The notes below the pieces were generated by a model. That model was not told the origin of the DNA. It saw only the letters and a program-made list of their open reading frames with translations, and made no database searches. From positions 1-64,000 of the forward strand of contig NZ_AUEW01000007.1 in assembly GCF_000426185.1 (NCBI RefSeq): a DNA stretch of 64,000 nucleotides, read 5' to 3'. Origin of the DNA: Cellulomonas sp. URHD0024. GTDB taxonomy: Bacteria > Actinomycetota > Actinomycetes > Actinomycetales > Cellulomonadaceae. Positions 50,426 to 58,577 of the stretch are shown here, in pieces. The translations under genes were made by a program, and so were the position numbers. How positions within the stretch are numbered: position 1 is the stretch's first letter; each line of letters opens with the position of its first letter.

Positions 50426-51634
50426 CTACAGCTTGAGCTGCCACTCGCCCGACCCGCCCGCCGGGCGGAAGCCCAGGGTGACGTTGATGGCGAGCATGTA
50501 GGCGTTCTCCTCGGCGTTCCACGTGCCGACGCGCCGGACGGCCGGCCGCTCGGCCGCGAGCCGTTGGAGGTTGGCGGCCTTCACGAGCATCCCGAGCCGG
50601 TGCCCGCGGTGCTCCTTGACGACGAGCGTGTCGTTCTGGTGCACGTACTCCCGCACGTGCGGCACCGTGATGAGCTCGGTGAACGCGACGAGCGTGTGCG
50701 TCGAGACCTGCTCGGCAGCCATCACCAGGATGCCCAGCCCTCGCTCCTGGAGCTGCCTCTCGGTGGAGCGGATCCGGTCGCCGTCCCACACCTCCTCGTC
50801 GAGCTCGAGGTCACCCAGTGGACTGTCCGTGCTCATGCGTGAGGCCAGGTAGGCGTAGCCGTCGAGCCACTCGTCGGGGCAGTGGTCCGCCCAGGAGACC
50901 AGGCGGTAGTCCGGCCCCGCGTGCTCCGCAGCGTCTCGTCGGAGGTCCTCCACGCGGTCCCGGTCGACGGGGAGGTCGACGACCGAGTACCGGGCCACCT
51001 GGCCGAGCTCGTACCCATGCTTCGTCGCGAAGCGGGTGGCGTCGTCCGTGGCGAGGACGCGCCCCTCGCCCGTCGACGGCGCGAGCGTGTCCGGGCCCGC
51101 CGGAGGTTCTGCCCGCTGGTCGGTCGACGCCTGGATCGTGGTGCGACCAGCGCCGGCCGCGATCCTGATCGCGGCCTCGTGCAGCGCCGACCCGATGCCC
51201 TGGCGTCGACTGTCGGGGTGGACGCCGATCTCGACGCGCGCCGTGTGCGTGTTGTCCTCGAGCGGCAGGTTCACGGCCGCGTACCCGACGACCTGCGCCG
51301 GATCGCCGTCGGCGCTGCCGCCGCTGGCGCCCCTGTGGCCGCTGTCGGCGCTGGCGCCGCCGTCGGCTCTGTCGCCGCCCTGGGCACCGTGCACACCGTG
51401 CGCACTGCCAGCACCGTGCCCGCCGTCCTGCACCGCGACCAGCCTCACCTTGCGGACGTAGCGCTGATCGTGCAGCGAGCCGAGGATCTCTTGCGCCGTG
51501 CGGTCGAGGTCGTGGTTGCCCCAGCTGTCCAGGAGCGTCGCGTTGGACACGTGGACGAACCCCTGCAGGAGCCACGCCCCCGGGTCGTCGATGCTGGCGA
51601 AGAGCGGGAGCTCGCGGATCGACCACGTCGTCAT
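50426..51634 (-). CDS. Double-GNAT acetyltransferase-like protein with low-complexity insert
   Basis: This 402-residue protein starts at ATG 51634, chosen because GGAGGG is well spaced; the in-frame GTG 51643 is too close to that site. It has two tandem GNAT domains (NTHTARVEIGVHPDSRRQGI, VKEHRGHRLGMLVKAANLQR), where the second carries the acetyl-CoA binding RGHRLG loop. Between strands of the first domain is a Gly/Ala/Asp/His/Ser-rich stretch of about 45 residues (GGHGAGSAHGVHGAQGGDRA and after). It probably N-acetylates a small molecule; the substrate is unknown. It is divergent from the NRAMP gene. Confidence 0.86.
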   Translation of the reverse strand: MTTWSIRELPLFASIDDPGAWLLQGFVHVSNATLLDSWGNHDLDRTAQEILGSLHDQRYVRKVRLVAVQDGGHGAGSAHGVHGAQGGDRADGGASADSGHRGASGGSADGDPAQVVGYAAVNLPLEDNTHTARVEIGVHPDSRRQGIGSALHEAAIRIAAGAGRTTIQASTDQRAEPPAGPDTLAPSTGEGRVLATDDATRFATKHGYELGQVARYSVVDLPVDRDRVEDLRRDAAEHAGPDYRLVSWADHCPDEWLDGYAYLASRMSTDSPLGDLELDEEVWDGDRIRSTERQLQERGLGILVMAAEQVSTHTLVAFTELITVPHVREYVHQNDTLVVKEHRGHRLGMLVKAANLQRLAAERPAVRRVGTWNAEENAYMLAINVTLGFRPAGGSGEWQLKL

Positions 51635-51828
51635 GCCGTCCACCCTCCCGCCGCCGACGCCCGCGGTCGACCCATTTCACCTGCGCAACGTCCGCGCTCG
51701 TGTGTCCTATGACCCCGACGACCGCGGACGTCCCGACGCCCCCGGCGGTCAGCTGTCCTGCCGCACCGCGTGCACCTGCGGAACCGTGAGTTGGTCGGCG
51801 GCGACGGGAATGGAATCCGCGTCTCCGG

Positions 51829-51854
51829 TAGAATAAGTTCGGAGAGCCGAACTT
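51829..51854. promoter_or_regulatory. Promoter -10 and palindromic operator upstream of the NRAMP gene
   Basis: TAGAAT at 51829-51834 looks like a -10 box and abuts AAGTTCGG-AGAG-CCGAACTT (51835-51854), a perfect 8-bp inverted repeat. The gene start lies 12 bases later. For a manganese transporter this would suit a DtxR/MntR-type metal-dependent repressor, though the sequence differs from textbook boxes. Confidence 0.65.
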
Positions 51855-51866
51855 GCGGGAGTCCAG

Positions 51867-53336
51867 ATGCGAAGCAGTACCGCGGTCGACGTCGACGTGG
51901 CACCCGCCCGGGCGCCGCGCCGACGGCTCGCCTTCCTGCTCGGACCCGCGTTCGTCGCCGCGATCGCCTACGTCGACCCAGGTAACGTCGCCGCCAACCT
52001 GACCGCGGGCGCGCGCTACGGCTACCTGCTGCTGTGGGTGCTCGTCGTCGCCAACGCCATGGCTGTGCTGGTCCAGTACCAGTCCGCCAAGCTCGGCCTG
52101 GTCACGGGGCAGTCACTCCCCGGGCTCCTGGGGCAGCGTCTACGACGAGGCCCGCGGCTCGCCTTCTGGGCGCAGGCCGAGCTCGTCGCCGCGGCCACCG
52201 ACATCGCCGAGGTCGTCGGCGGCGCCATCGCCCTGAACCTGCTGTTCGGGCTCCCGCTACCGCTCGGGGGGTTGATCGTCGGCATCGTCTCGCTGGCGCT
52301 GCTGCTGGTGCAGAACCGGTACGGGCAGTCACGGTTCGAGCTGGTGATCGTCGGGCTGCTGGCGATCATCTCCGTCGGGTTCCTGGCTGGCCTGTTCGTC
52401 GTACCGCCGGACGCGCGCGGTGTCCTGTCGGGTCTGGTCCCCCGTTTCGACGGTCCCGGGTCCGTGCTGCTCGCCGCGTCGATGCTCGGCGCGACCGTCA
52501 TGCCGCACGCGATCTACGTGCACTCCGCCCTCGCCCGCGACCGCCACGGCTCCGCGCCCACCGACTCCGCACTCTCGTCGTCGGTCTCAGCTGGGTCGTC
52601 CTCATCGCTTTCAACCGGGTCGTCGTCGTCGGTCGCAACCGCGCTCTCTCCGTCGCCCTCGTCGACGCGCTCGCCCTTGGGGGCGCTGCTGCCCTTGCTC
52701 TCGCGCTCGTCCGTGCCCTCGGGCTCGCCGGAGGTCGAGCTGCCGGCTCGTGGTGCGCCGTCGGTCGGCGCCGAGGTCCGGTACGACATTCCGCGACTGC
52801 TGCGGGCCACCCGCTGGGACGTCGGCTTCGCGCTGGCGATCGCGGGCGTCGTCAACATCGGGCTCCTGCTCCTGGCCGCGTCGGGCCTCCGCGGTGCAGC
52901 CGGCACGGACTCGATCCCCGGCGCCTACGACGCCATCGTCGCGGCCCTCGGCGTCGGCATCGGCATCGCGTTCGCGATCGGTCTTCTCGCGTCGGGCCTC
53001 GCCTCGACCTCGGTGGGTGCCTACGCGGGTGCGACGATCATGGAGGGCCTCCTGCGCCGGCGCGTGCCCCTGGTCCTGCGCCGCTCGGTCACCCTCATCC
53101 CTGCGTTGGCCTTGCTGGCCTTCGGCGCCGACCCGACCTGGACGCTGGTGATCTCGCAGGTCATCCTCTCGTTCGGCATCCCGTTCGCGGTCATCCCCCT
53201 GGTCCGACTGACCCGTTCCCGTGCGGTCATGGGCGTGTACCGCAACGGCCTGCGCCTGCACGCGACCCTCCTCCTGGTGGTCGCTCTGGTCGTCACCCTG
53301 AACCTGACCCTGATCGTCCTGCTGGCCCTGGGCTGA
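51867..53336 (+). CDS. mntH: NRAMP-family divalent metal transporter with Ser-rich insert
   Basis: This 489-residue transporter imports Mn2+ (and possibly Fe2+) with protons. It has FVAAIAYVDPGNVAANLTAG (the metal-binding DPGN in helix 1), GATVMPHAIYVHSALARD (MPH in helix 6) and eleven or so spans. An extra stretch of about 80 residues after helix 6 (SSSVSAGSSSSLSTGSSSSV and following) is Ser-rich low complexity and absent from typical MntH. ATG 51867. The upstream palindrome suggests metal-dependent repression. It is divergent from GNAT; a dispersed palindromic element follows its stop. Confidence 0.93.
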   Translation: MRSSTAVDVDVAPARAPRRRLAFLLGPAFVAAIAYVDPGNVAANLTAGARYGYLLLWVLVVANAMAVLVQYQSAKLGLVTGQSLPGLLGQRLRRGPRLAFWAQAELVAAATDIAEVVGGAIALNLLFGLPLPLGGLIVGIVSLALLLVQNRYGQSRFELVIVGLLAIISVGFLAGLFVVPPDARGVLSGLVPRFDGPGSVLLAASMLGATVMPHAIYVHSALARDRHGSAPTDSALSSSVSAGSSSSLSTGSSSSVATALSPSPSSTRSPLGALLPLLSRSSVPSGSPEVELPARGAPSVGAEVRYDIPRLLRATRWDVGFALAIAGVVNIGLLLLAASGLRGAAGTDSIPGAYDAIVAALGVGIGIAFAIGLLASGLASTSVGAYAGATIMEGLLRRRVPLVLRRSVTLIPALALLAFGADPTWTLVISQVILSFGIPFAVIPLVRLTRSRAVMGVYRNGLRLHATLLLVVALVVTLNLTLIVLLALG

Positions 53337-53384
53337 GCTGCGACGGCGTCGACCGGGTCGGCCGGTCGGCCGGGTCGGCCGGCG

Positions 53385-53454
53385 CCGAGTTCGTGCGTTC
53401 GAGCCGACTTCGTGCGGTCCAGCGGTCGCACTCGACTCGAACGCACGAACTCGG
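53385..53454. repeat. Dispersed palindromic element, copy 2
   Basis: Outer arms CCGAGTTCGTGCGTTCGAG (53385-53403) and its exact reverse complement (53436-53454) form a perfect 19-bp stem, with a second partial stem inside. It sits between the convergent NRAMP and AbiEi-like genes. A separate GGCCGGTCGGCC-type palindrome precedes it. Confidence 0.85.
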
Positions 53455-53457
53455 TGG

Positions 53458-54405
53458 TCAGCCGAGCAGGTCAGCGCGTGGTCGGAGCGAGGCGGCGACG
53501 GTCGGAGGGAGGAACGGGCGCAGCCGGGACGTCAATGCAGTTCCGCGGAGGTCTTCCTTCGTCACGCGCACGGACCGCCAGCCGGCCTCCTGTATGGCGT
53601 CGTGCCGGCGCTTCTCCTTGATGAACTCGTCGGTCGCTCGCTCGGCATACTTCCCCCGGCCGTCGTACTCCAGGAGCAGCCGCCACTCGGCCCAGCCCAT
53701 GTCCGCCCAGAACATGCCCAGGTGCGTGGAGATCGGCACCTGCGTCTGCGGCGGGGGTAGACCATCCCGCGTCACGACGAACCGCGTGGCAGTTTCGCCG
53801 GGGGACTCGGCCCCCTCGTCGGCCAGCTCGACGACCGCTCTGGCGCTCGCGATCCCGCGTCGTCCCGCGCGCTCGGACAGAAGGCGTCGCAGGACGGCCG
53901 GATCGGCGCCGCGCCGAACCGCGCCATCGGCGACCACCAGCCCCGGCAAGGGACCGAGCAGGCAGGCGCAGTCGACGACGGTTCGCTCGAGCGTCGTGAC
54001 CGGGACGCCGTTGACGACGGTCCGCTCGTCGTCTGCCGGTACCCCGAAGTGGGGCGTCACCTGTGCGTTCCTGCGTCCACTCCTTCGGTGCTCGCGAAGC
54101 ACGTGCGTCGTCGTCGGCAGGGACCACAGTGGCAGTCCCCAGACGAGCGCCGCCGACTGATGGCTGAACCAGTGCGGTGCCGTGAGCCGTTCGTCCAGAC
54201 CCTTGATCCGCGCGAGCGCCAGCTCCCGACGACGGTCTGGCGAGCTCGCCGGCGCCGCAGGCACGTACACCCCACGGCCCACGCGTTCCCACAGACCTGA
54301 AGCCTGGCGGGACCTGACCGTCGCAGACCGATGGTCACGCGCGAGCCAGACAGGCGGAAGGGTCGGCGGTTCTGGTCGTGCGCCGTCGGTCGATCGTCTC
54401 CCCAT
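53458..54405 (-). CDS. AbiEi/DUF559-like protein (orphan toxin-antitoxin or nuclease-like)
   Basis: This 315-residue protein starts at ATG 54405. The N-terminal two-thirds resemble AbiEi antitoxin-like wing and type IV modules (GLWERVGRGVYVPAAPASSP, VVNGVPVTTLERTVVDCACL). The C-terminal part resembles DUF559/VSR endonuclease-type proteins (WRLLLEYDGRGKYAER, HDAIQEAGWRSVRVTKEDLR) with a D/E-x-K-like core in EYDGRGK. It lacks a neighbouring AbiEii partner. It could be an orphan defence gene or a DNA-binding regulator. A longer frame to 54558 runs through a repeat and is rejected. Confidence 0.78.
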   Translation of the reverse strand: MGRRSTDGARPEPPTLPPVWLARDHRSATVRSRQASGLWERVGRGVYVPAAPASSPDRRRELALARIKGLDERLTAPHWFSHQSAALVWGLPLWSLPTTTHVLREHRRSGRRNAQVTPHFGVPADDERTVVNGVPVTTLERTVVDCACLLGPLPGLVVADGAVRRGADPAVLRRLLSERAGRRGIASARAVVELADEGAESPGETATRFVVTRDGLPPPQTQVPISTHLGMFWADMGWAEWRLLLEYDGRGKYAERATDEFIKEKRRHDAIQEAGWRSVRVTKEDLRGTALTSRLRPFLPPTVAASLRPRADLLG

Positions 54406-54495
54406 GAACGCACGATGCAGCCCAGCCGCCACCAAAAGGGCGCGCTGCAACGAGGAGTCGGAGACGGCCGGCCAGGCCGGGGCCCTGGTCGGCTC

Positions 54496-54567
54496 GCCGA
54501 GTTCGTGCGTTCGACGTGACTTCGTGCGTTGGAACAGTCGAACTCGGCTCATGCGCACGAACTCGGC
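54496..54567. repeat. Dispersed palindromic element, copy 3
   Basis: Outer arms GCCGAGTTCGTGCG (54496-54509) and CGCACGAACTCGGC (54554-54567) pair perfectly over 14 bases. The inner part pairs only partly. It lies between the stop of the sigma gene at 54585 and the start of the AbiEi-like gene, both on the minus strand. Confidence 0.8.
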
Positions 54568-54584
54568 GGGAACGGGCGTCGCCG

Positions 54585-56102
54585 TCAGACGGCGTCCTGG
54601 GTCAGTGCTGACAGGCGCGACTCAAGGTGGGCGCGTTCTGTGGGGTTGGTGACCAAGGTCAGGGCTTCCTTGTAGGCGGTCGCCGCGGCGGTCCGGTCGC
54701 CGGCGCGGGACAGGAGCTCGGCGCGGACCGCGGGGACCCGGTGGTGTCGAGGGAGCTGGTCCTCCAGGCCGTCGAGCAGCAGCAAGCCCGCCGACGGGCC
54801 CGCGACCTCGGCCACCGCGACCGCTCGCGCCAGCCGGACCACCGGCGAGCCCGTCAGGCGCTCGAGCTCGAGGTAGCGGGTGGCGATGACGTCCCAGCGG
54901 GTGTCGGCGGCGGTCGGGGCGGTGGCGTGCTCGGCGGCGATGAGGGCCTGGAGGCGGTACTCCTCCGCGAGGCGGGTGACGACGGAGGCGGTCGACGGGT
55001 CGGCGGGTCCTGGGCGGCCGGCCGGCAGGGATCCGTGGGGCGCTTGGGGGATGGCTCGTCCGTGGCCGGTGACGGGCGCCGTAAGGGGGCGAGCAGGCGC
55101 GAGGGACCCGAGCAGGGCGACGCCCTCGGCGATCTCGGTGCGGTGCCAGCGGGAGCGGTCCTGGTCGGGGAGGAGGACCAGCGTGCCGTCGGGGGCCAGG
55201 CGGGTGTCCCTGCGGGAGTGCTGGAGCAGAAGGAGGGCCAGCAGCGCGCGGATCACGGGCCGGGCGGGGAGGAGCGAGTCGAGGACGCGCAGGAGCCGGA
55301 TCGCCTCGTCGCCGAGGTCGACGCGCAGCACGACGGAGCCCTCGCCCGGGTGGTAGCCCGAGGTGAAGGCCAGGTAGACGACCGTTGCGACGACGTCGAG
55401 GCGCTCGGCGAGGTGCGCCGCGGGTGGGGTCGCGAAGGGGATGCCGGACGAGGCGAGCCGCTTCTTGGCGCGGGTCAGGCGGGCGGCCATGGTGGTCTCC
55501 TGGACCAGCAGCAGCCGGGCGATCTCGGTCGTCGTCAGGCCGACGACGAACCGGAGCGTCAGGGCGACGCGGTCGTCGGGGGCGATCGCGGGGTGGCAGC
55601 AAGCGAAGATCAGCCGGAGCTGTTCGTCGGCGACGTGTGCTCCAGGGTCGACGACGGCCGCGGCGGCTGCGCGCATCTCGTCGTCGACGACCATCAACGG
55701 TTCCTTCCGGCGGTGGACCGCCTCGGAACGGAGGCGGTCGAGGACGCGGCGGCGGGCTGCGGTGAGCAGCCACGCGCCGGTGTTCGTCGGCACACCGTCG
55801 ACAGGCCAGTGCCGCGCGGCGGCCTCGAACGCGTCCGAGAGCGCATCCTCGGCGAGGTCCGGCCGCGCGTACTGCCCGATCAGGAGCCCGATGAGCCGCG
55901 ACCACGACGTGTGCCAGGCGTCGGCGAGCGCGCGGTCGGCCTCCGTCGAGCCACCGGCCGCATCGCGGTGGTCCGACGAAGAACCGGGGCCAGCCGACGA
56001 TCGGAGGCCGGCCGGCGGGCCGCCGGACCGATCGGCACCGGAGGAGCTGGAGACCGCGGACGTGCCCGGCCCGTCGCCCGGCAGGGAGGGGCGATCCGTC
56101 AC
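54585..56102 (-). CDS. ECF42-type sigma factor with C-terminal TPR-like extension
   Basis: This 505-residue sigma factor has region 2 (WSRLIGLLIGQYARPDLAED, LSDAFEAAARHWPVDGVP) and region 4 (VALTLRFVVGLTTTEIARLL, VQETTMAARLTRAKKRL), then an extension of about 280 residues (DUF6596-like helices; LARAVAVAEVAGPSAGLLLL, RAELLSRAGDRTAAATAYKE). The group is known to be linked to YCII/DGPF proteins, three of which precede it in the same coupled operon. It probably responds through those proteins rather than a membrane anti-sigma. A Ser/Gly-rich N-terminus of 50 residues is unusual. Confidence 0.9.
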   Translation of the reverse strand: MTDRPSLPGDGPGTSAVSSSSGADRSGGPPAGLRSSAGPGSSSDHRDAAGGSTEADRALADAWHTSWSRLIGLLIGQYARPDLAEDALSDAFEAAARHWPVDGVPTNTGAWLLTAARRRVLDRLRSEAVHRRKEPLMVVDDEMRAAAAAVVDPGAHVADEQLRLIFACCHPAIAPDDRVALTLRFVVGLTTTEIARLLLVQETTMAARLTRAKKRLASSGIPFATPPAAHLAERLDVVATVVYLAFTSGYHPGEGSVVLRVDLGDEAIRLLRVLDSLLPARPVIRALLALLLLQHSRRDTRLAPDGTLVLLPDQDRSRWHRTEIAEGVALLGSLAPARPLTAPVTGHGRAIPQAPHGSLPAGRPGPADPSTASVVTRLAEEYRLQALIAAEHATAPTAADTRWDVIATRYLELERLTGSPVVRLARAVAVAEVAGPSAGLLLLDGLEDQLPRHHRVPAVRAELLSRAGDRTAAATAYKEALTLVTNPTERAHLESRLSALTQDAV

Positions 56103-56329
56103 GTGACCTCCGCCGGCCGCACCTCGAAGGTCCCCTCGGACGGCAGCCGGTCGAGCACCTCGTCGAGCGACGCGGCGTCGACCAGGGCGAACCCCGACAG
56201 TGCCGACGCGTCCCCGTCGAAACCCGAGGAGTGCACGGCGCTGTCCACGACCAGCGTGCCGGTCTCAGGGGGCGCGAGCGACACCCCCGACGGCAGCGAC
56301 GACCCGAACGCCAGCACGACGAACCTCAC
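56099..56329 (-). CDS. Miniature YCII/DGPF-like protein
   Basis: This 76-residue protein is coupled to both neighbours by four-base overlaps. Strand-helix order (RFVVLAFGSSLPSGVSLAPP, SGFALVDAASLDEVLDRLPS) follows the YCII fold, but it is two-thirds of the usual length and lacks the DGPF/DGPY motif, reading HSSGFDGDASAL where relatives have it. It may be a structural partner of the longer YCII proteins or a degenerate copy kept for coupling. Confidence 0.7.
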   Translation of the reverse strand: MRFVVLAFGSSLPSGVSLAPPETGTLVVDSAVHSSGFDGDASALSGFALVDAASLDEVLDRLPSEGTFEVRPAEVT

Positions 56330-56688
56330 TGGAACGACTCGCGGTCCGAAGCGCGGATCTCCACGTGCTCACCGTTCAGGACGAGACGACCGACGGCCTC
56401 GGTGAGGGCGTCCAGCGACGGCGCGGTCACCATGTAGTAGCCGCCCACCTGCTCGGCGATCTCGCTGTAGGGCCCGTCGGTGACGGCGAGCCCGCCCCGA
56501 CCGTCCGGGCGCAGGGAACGCGCGCGGGCGGCCGAGGCGAGCGGCGCGCTGCTGCTGATGGGCCAGCCGTTGGCTGCGCAGAACGTCTGGAACGCGTCGT
56601 GTGCAGCCCGCGCCTGCGCGAACTCGGCGGCCGAGAGCGTCGCGTCGCGCGCTTCGGACCTGTGCAGCAGCACCATGTACTCGGTCAT
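56326..56688 (-). CDS. YCII/DGPF family protein
   Basis: This 120-residue protein has the YCII alpha-beta fold with TEYMVLLHRSEARDATLSAA and the defining TDGPYSEIAEQVGGYYMVTA segment. YCII proteins accompany ECF42 sigma factors and may sense or act on a small substrate. ATG 56688; the stop overlaps the miniature YCII gene. Confidence 0.9.
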   Translation of the reverse strand: MTEYMVLLHRSEARDATLSAAEFAQARAAHDAFQTFCAANGWPISSSAPLASAARARSLRPDGRGGLAVTDGPYSEIAEQVGGYYMVTAPSLDALTEAVGRLVLNGEHVEIRASDRESFQ

Positions 56689-56760
56689 GACGATTCCTTC
56701 CGGGAGACGACGATGACCACATGACGGCCGAGAGCACCGGGACTCGACACGACGACCATG

Positions 56761-57150
56761 TCAGAGAGCTGCTGCGGGTCGCTGGCCGTCGACCTGGATG
56801 ACCGGTCGGAGCTCGGCGCCGCCACCGGTGTCCGTGATGAGCATCTCCCCGGTGAGCTCGGCGAGGCCCTTGGGGTCGTCGGTCTGGAACACGTAGTACC
56901 CGCCCAGGTACTCGGCTGTCTCGCTGAACGGGCCGTCGGTGACCTCGACCGGCCCGCCTTCGGACCGTCGTGCGGTGATCGCCGTGGACGAGAACCCGAG
57001 CTGCTCGCCGCCGATCATCGTGTAGCCCTGCTCGGCACAGGCGGCGGCGTAGGCGCGGTGCTCGCGCATGACCCGGTCGACGACCTCCGCCGACGCCGAC
57101 GTCCAGAACTTCTCGTCCCCGTACAGCAGCACCATCCACGTTGCGGTCAT
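56761..57150 (-). CDS. YCII/DGPF family protein
   Basis: This 129-residue protein starts at ATG 57150 and has TATWMVLLYGDEKFWTSASA and TDGPFSETAEYLGGYYVFQT, the full DGPF motif. It is the first gene of the cassette YCII-YCII-mini YCII-ECF42 sigma. A 72-base gap separates it from the second YCII gene. It is divergent from a VOC protein. Confidence 0.9.
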   Translation of the reverse strand: MTATWMVLLYGDEKFWTSASAEVVDRVMREHRAYAAACAEQGYTMIGGEQLGFSSTAITARRSEGGPVEVTDGPFSETAEYLGGYYVFQTDDPKGLAELTGEMLITDTGGGAELRPVIQVDGQRPAAAL

Positions 57151-57256
57151 CGCGGTCTCCTCCGGTCGTGTGGGGCCTCTCTACTGTGCCCCGTCGGCGG
57201 GATGACGGGCGAGACCCCGGAAATTCGACAGAATGGCACGGTCGAAGGAGGAACCC

Positions 57257-57640
57257 ATGCTCCGCATCACCGTGACCAGCGTGTACGTGGACGACCAGCA
57301 GAAGGCGCAGGACTTCTACACGGGCGTCCTGGGATTCACGACGAAGCACGACATCCCGCTCGGCGAGGCCCGCTGGTTGACGGTCGTGTCGCCGGCCGCG
57401 CCCGACGGCGTCGAGCTGTTGCTGGAACCGGCCGGGCATCCGGCCTCGCAGGCGTTCAAGGCCGCGCTGTTCGAGGACGGCATCCCGTTCACGATGTTCG
57501 GGGTCGACGACGTGCAGGCCGAGTTCGAGCGGTTGTCGGCCGCCGGGGTGCGGTTCGTCACCGATCCCACGCCGGCCGGCCCGGTCACGATCGCGGTCTT
57601 CGACGACACCTGCGGGAACCTCATTCAGATCGCGAGCTGA
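57257..57640 (+). CDS. VOC superfamily protein (glyoxalase-like)
   Basis: This 127-residue protein starts at ATG 57257 after GGAGGA seven bases upstream; the in-frame start at 57233 has no such site. It has LRITVTSVYVDDQQKAQDFY, FTTKHDIPLGEARWLTVVSP and TIAVFDDTCGNLIQIAS, typical of metal-binding VOC proteins of the glyoxalase/dioxygenase type. It is divergent from the YCII-sigma cassette and may be one of its targets. Confidence 0.9.
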   Translation: MLRITVTSVYVDDQQKAQDFYTGVLGFTTKHDIPLGEARWLTVVSPAAPDGVELLLEPAGHPASQAFKAALFEDGIPFTMFGVDDVQAEFERLSAAGVRFVTDPTPAGPVTIAVFDDTCGNLIQIAS

Positions 57641-57664
57641 CGCATCGCGGGTGAGGCTCGTCGT

Positions 57665-58384
57665 ATGAGACGTGCGGTGGTGACGGGCGGCGGCACCGGG
57701 ATCGGGCTCGCCGTGGCGCGACGGTTGGTGGCAGACGGCGACGAGGTGACGATCGTCGGGCGGCGCAGGGACGTCCTCGAGCGGGCGTCGGCGGGGTCGA
57801 TGGGCATCGAGGTCGCGGATCTGCAGGAACCGGCCGAGGTCGAGGGGCTCGCGGACCGGCTCGCGGACCGGCTCGGTGCGGTTGACGTTCTCGTGCTCAA
57901 CGCGGGCGGCTCGCTGACGCGTGAGGGGGACGGCCTGGCGGCGACCGCGCGGATCTGGACCGACGAGTTCCGGCTCAACGTGCTGACGACGGTGCTCCTC
58001 GGCGAGGCGCTCCTGCCGGTGATGTCCCGGCCGGGTGGTCGGATCGTCGCGATGAGCTCGGTGGCCGCCCTGCGAGGTGCGGGCTCGTACGGCGCTGCGA
58101 AGGCGGCGATCAACTCCTGGGTGACCGGGACGGCCGGCGCCGTCGCCGCCGACGGGATCACCGTGAACGCGGTCGCACCGGGTTTCGTGCCGGACACCGA
58201 GTTCTGGGAAGGGCGTCTCGACGACGACGAACGACGTCGTCGCGTCTCCCGCATCCCGGCGGGGCGGCCGGGGACGGTGGACGAGGTCGCTGCGGCCGTC
58301 GCGTACCTGGCGTCGCCGGACGCGGGTTGGACCACCGGTCAGGTGCTCGCGGTGCACGGCGGTGCGGTCCTCGCGCGGCTCTGA
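57665..58384 (+). CDS. Short-chain dehydrogenase/reductase
   Basis: This 239-residue enzyme has the classical SDR cofactor motif TGGGTGIG near residue 7, NAGG, and the catalytic Ser-Tyr-Lys (MSSVAALRGAGSYGAAKAA). The Asp/Arg-containing VGRRRD after the second strand suggests NADP(H). It follows the VOC gene by 24 bases on the same strand. Its substrate is not known; members oxidise alcohols or reduce ketones. Confidence 0.9.
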   Translation: MRRAVVTGGGTGIGLAVARRLVADGDEVTIVGRRRDVLERASAGSMGIEVADLQEPAEVEGLADRLADRLGAVDVLVLNAGGSLTREGDGLAATARIWTDEFRLNVLTTVLLGEALLPVMSRPGGRIVAMSSVAALRGAGSYGAAKAAINSWVTGTAGAVAADGITVNAVAPGFVPDTEFWEGRLDDDERRRRVSRIPAGRPGTVDEVAAAVAYLASPDAGWTTGQVLAVHGGAVLARL

Positions 58385-58412
58385 CCACGGCAGGTACGGA
58401 GGGTCCGGCTGG

Positions 58413-58456
58413 TATATCGGTAGCGCTTGTCAACGTCCTATCAACGATATATCGTT
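58413..58456 (+). promoter_or_regulatory. PadR operator and promoter region
   Basis: AACGATATATCGTT (58443-58456) is a perfect 14-bp palindrome, and the half-site TATATCG also occurs at 58413-58419. TTGTCA at 58427-58432 with TATCGT at 58450-58455 (17-base spacing) could be the promoter, so the palindrome overlaps the -10. TATA-type palindromes are usual for PadR regulators, pointing to autorepression. Confidence 0.65.
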
Positions 58457-58577
58457 ACGATCATCCGGTGGAGAGCATCACCTCCCGGACGCCGCAGAGC
58501 CCGACGCGATCCCGCGCCAGCCGGCGACGCCCCCGGGCCGCCAGGCCCGGGCACCGACCTTCCAAGGAGAACCACTC

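Noticed and set aside
54406..54558. Longer start for the AbiEi-like protein
   Set aside because: The extension translates palindromic element copy 3 and lacks a ribosome site; the conserved domain begins after ATG 54405.
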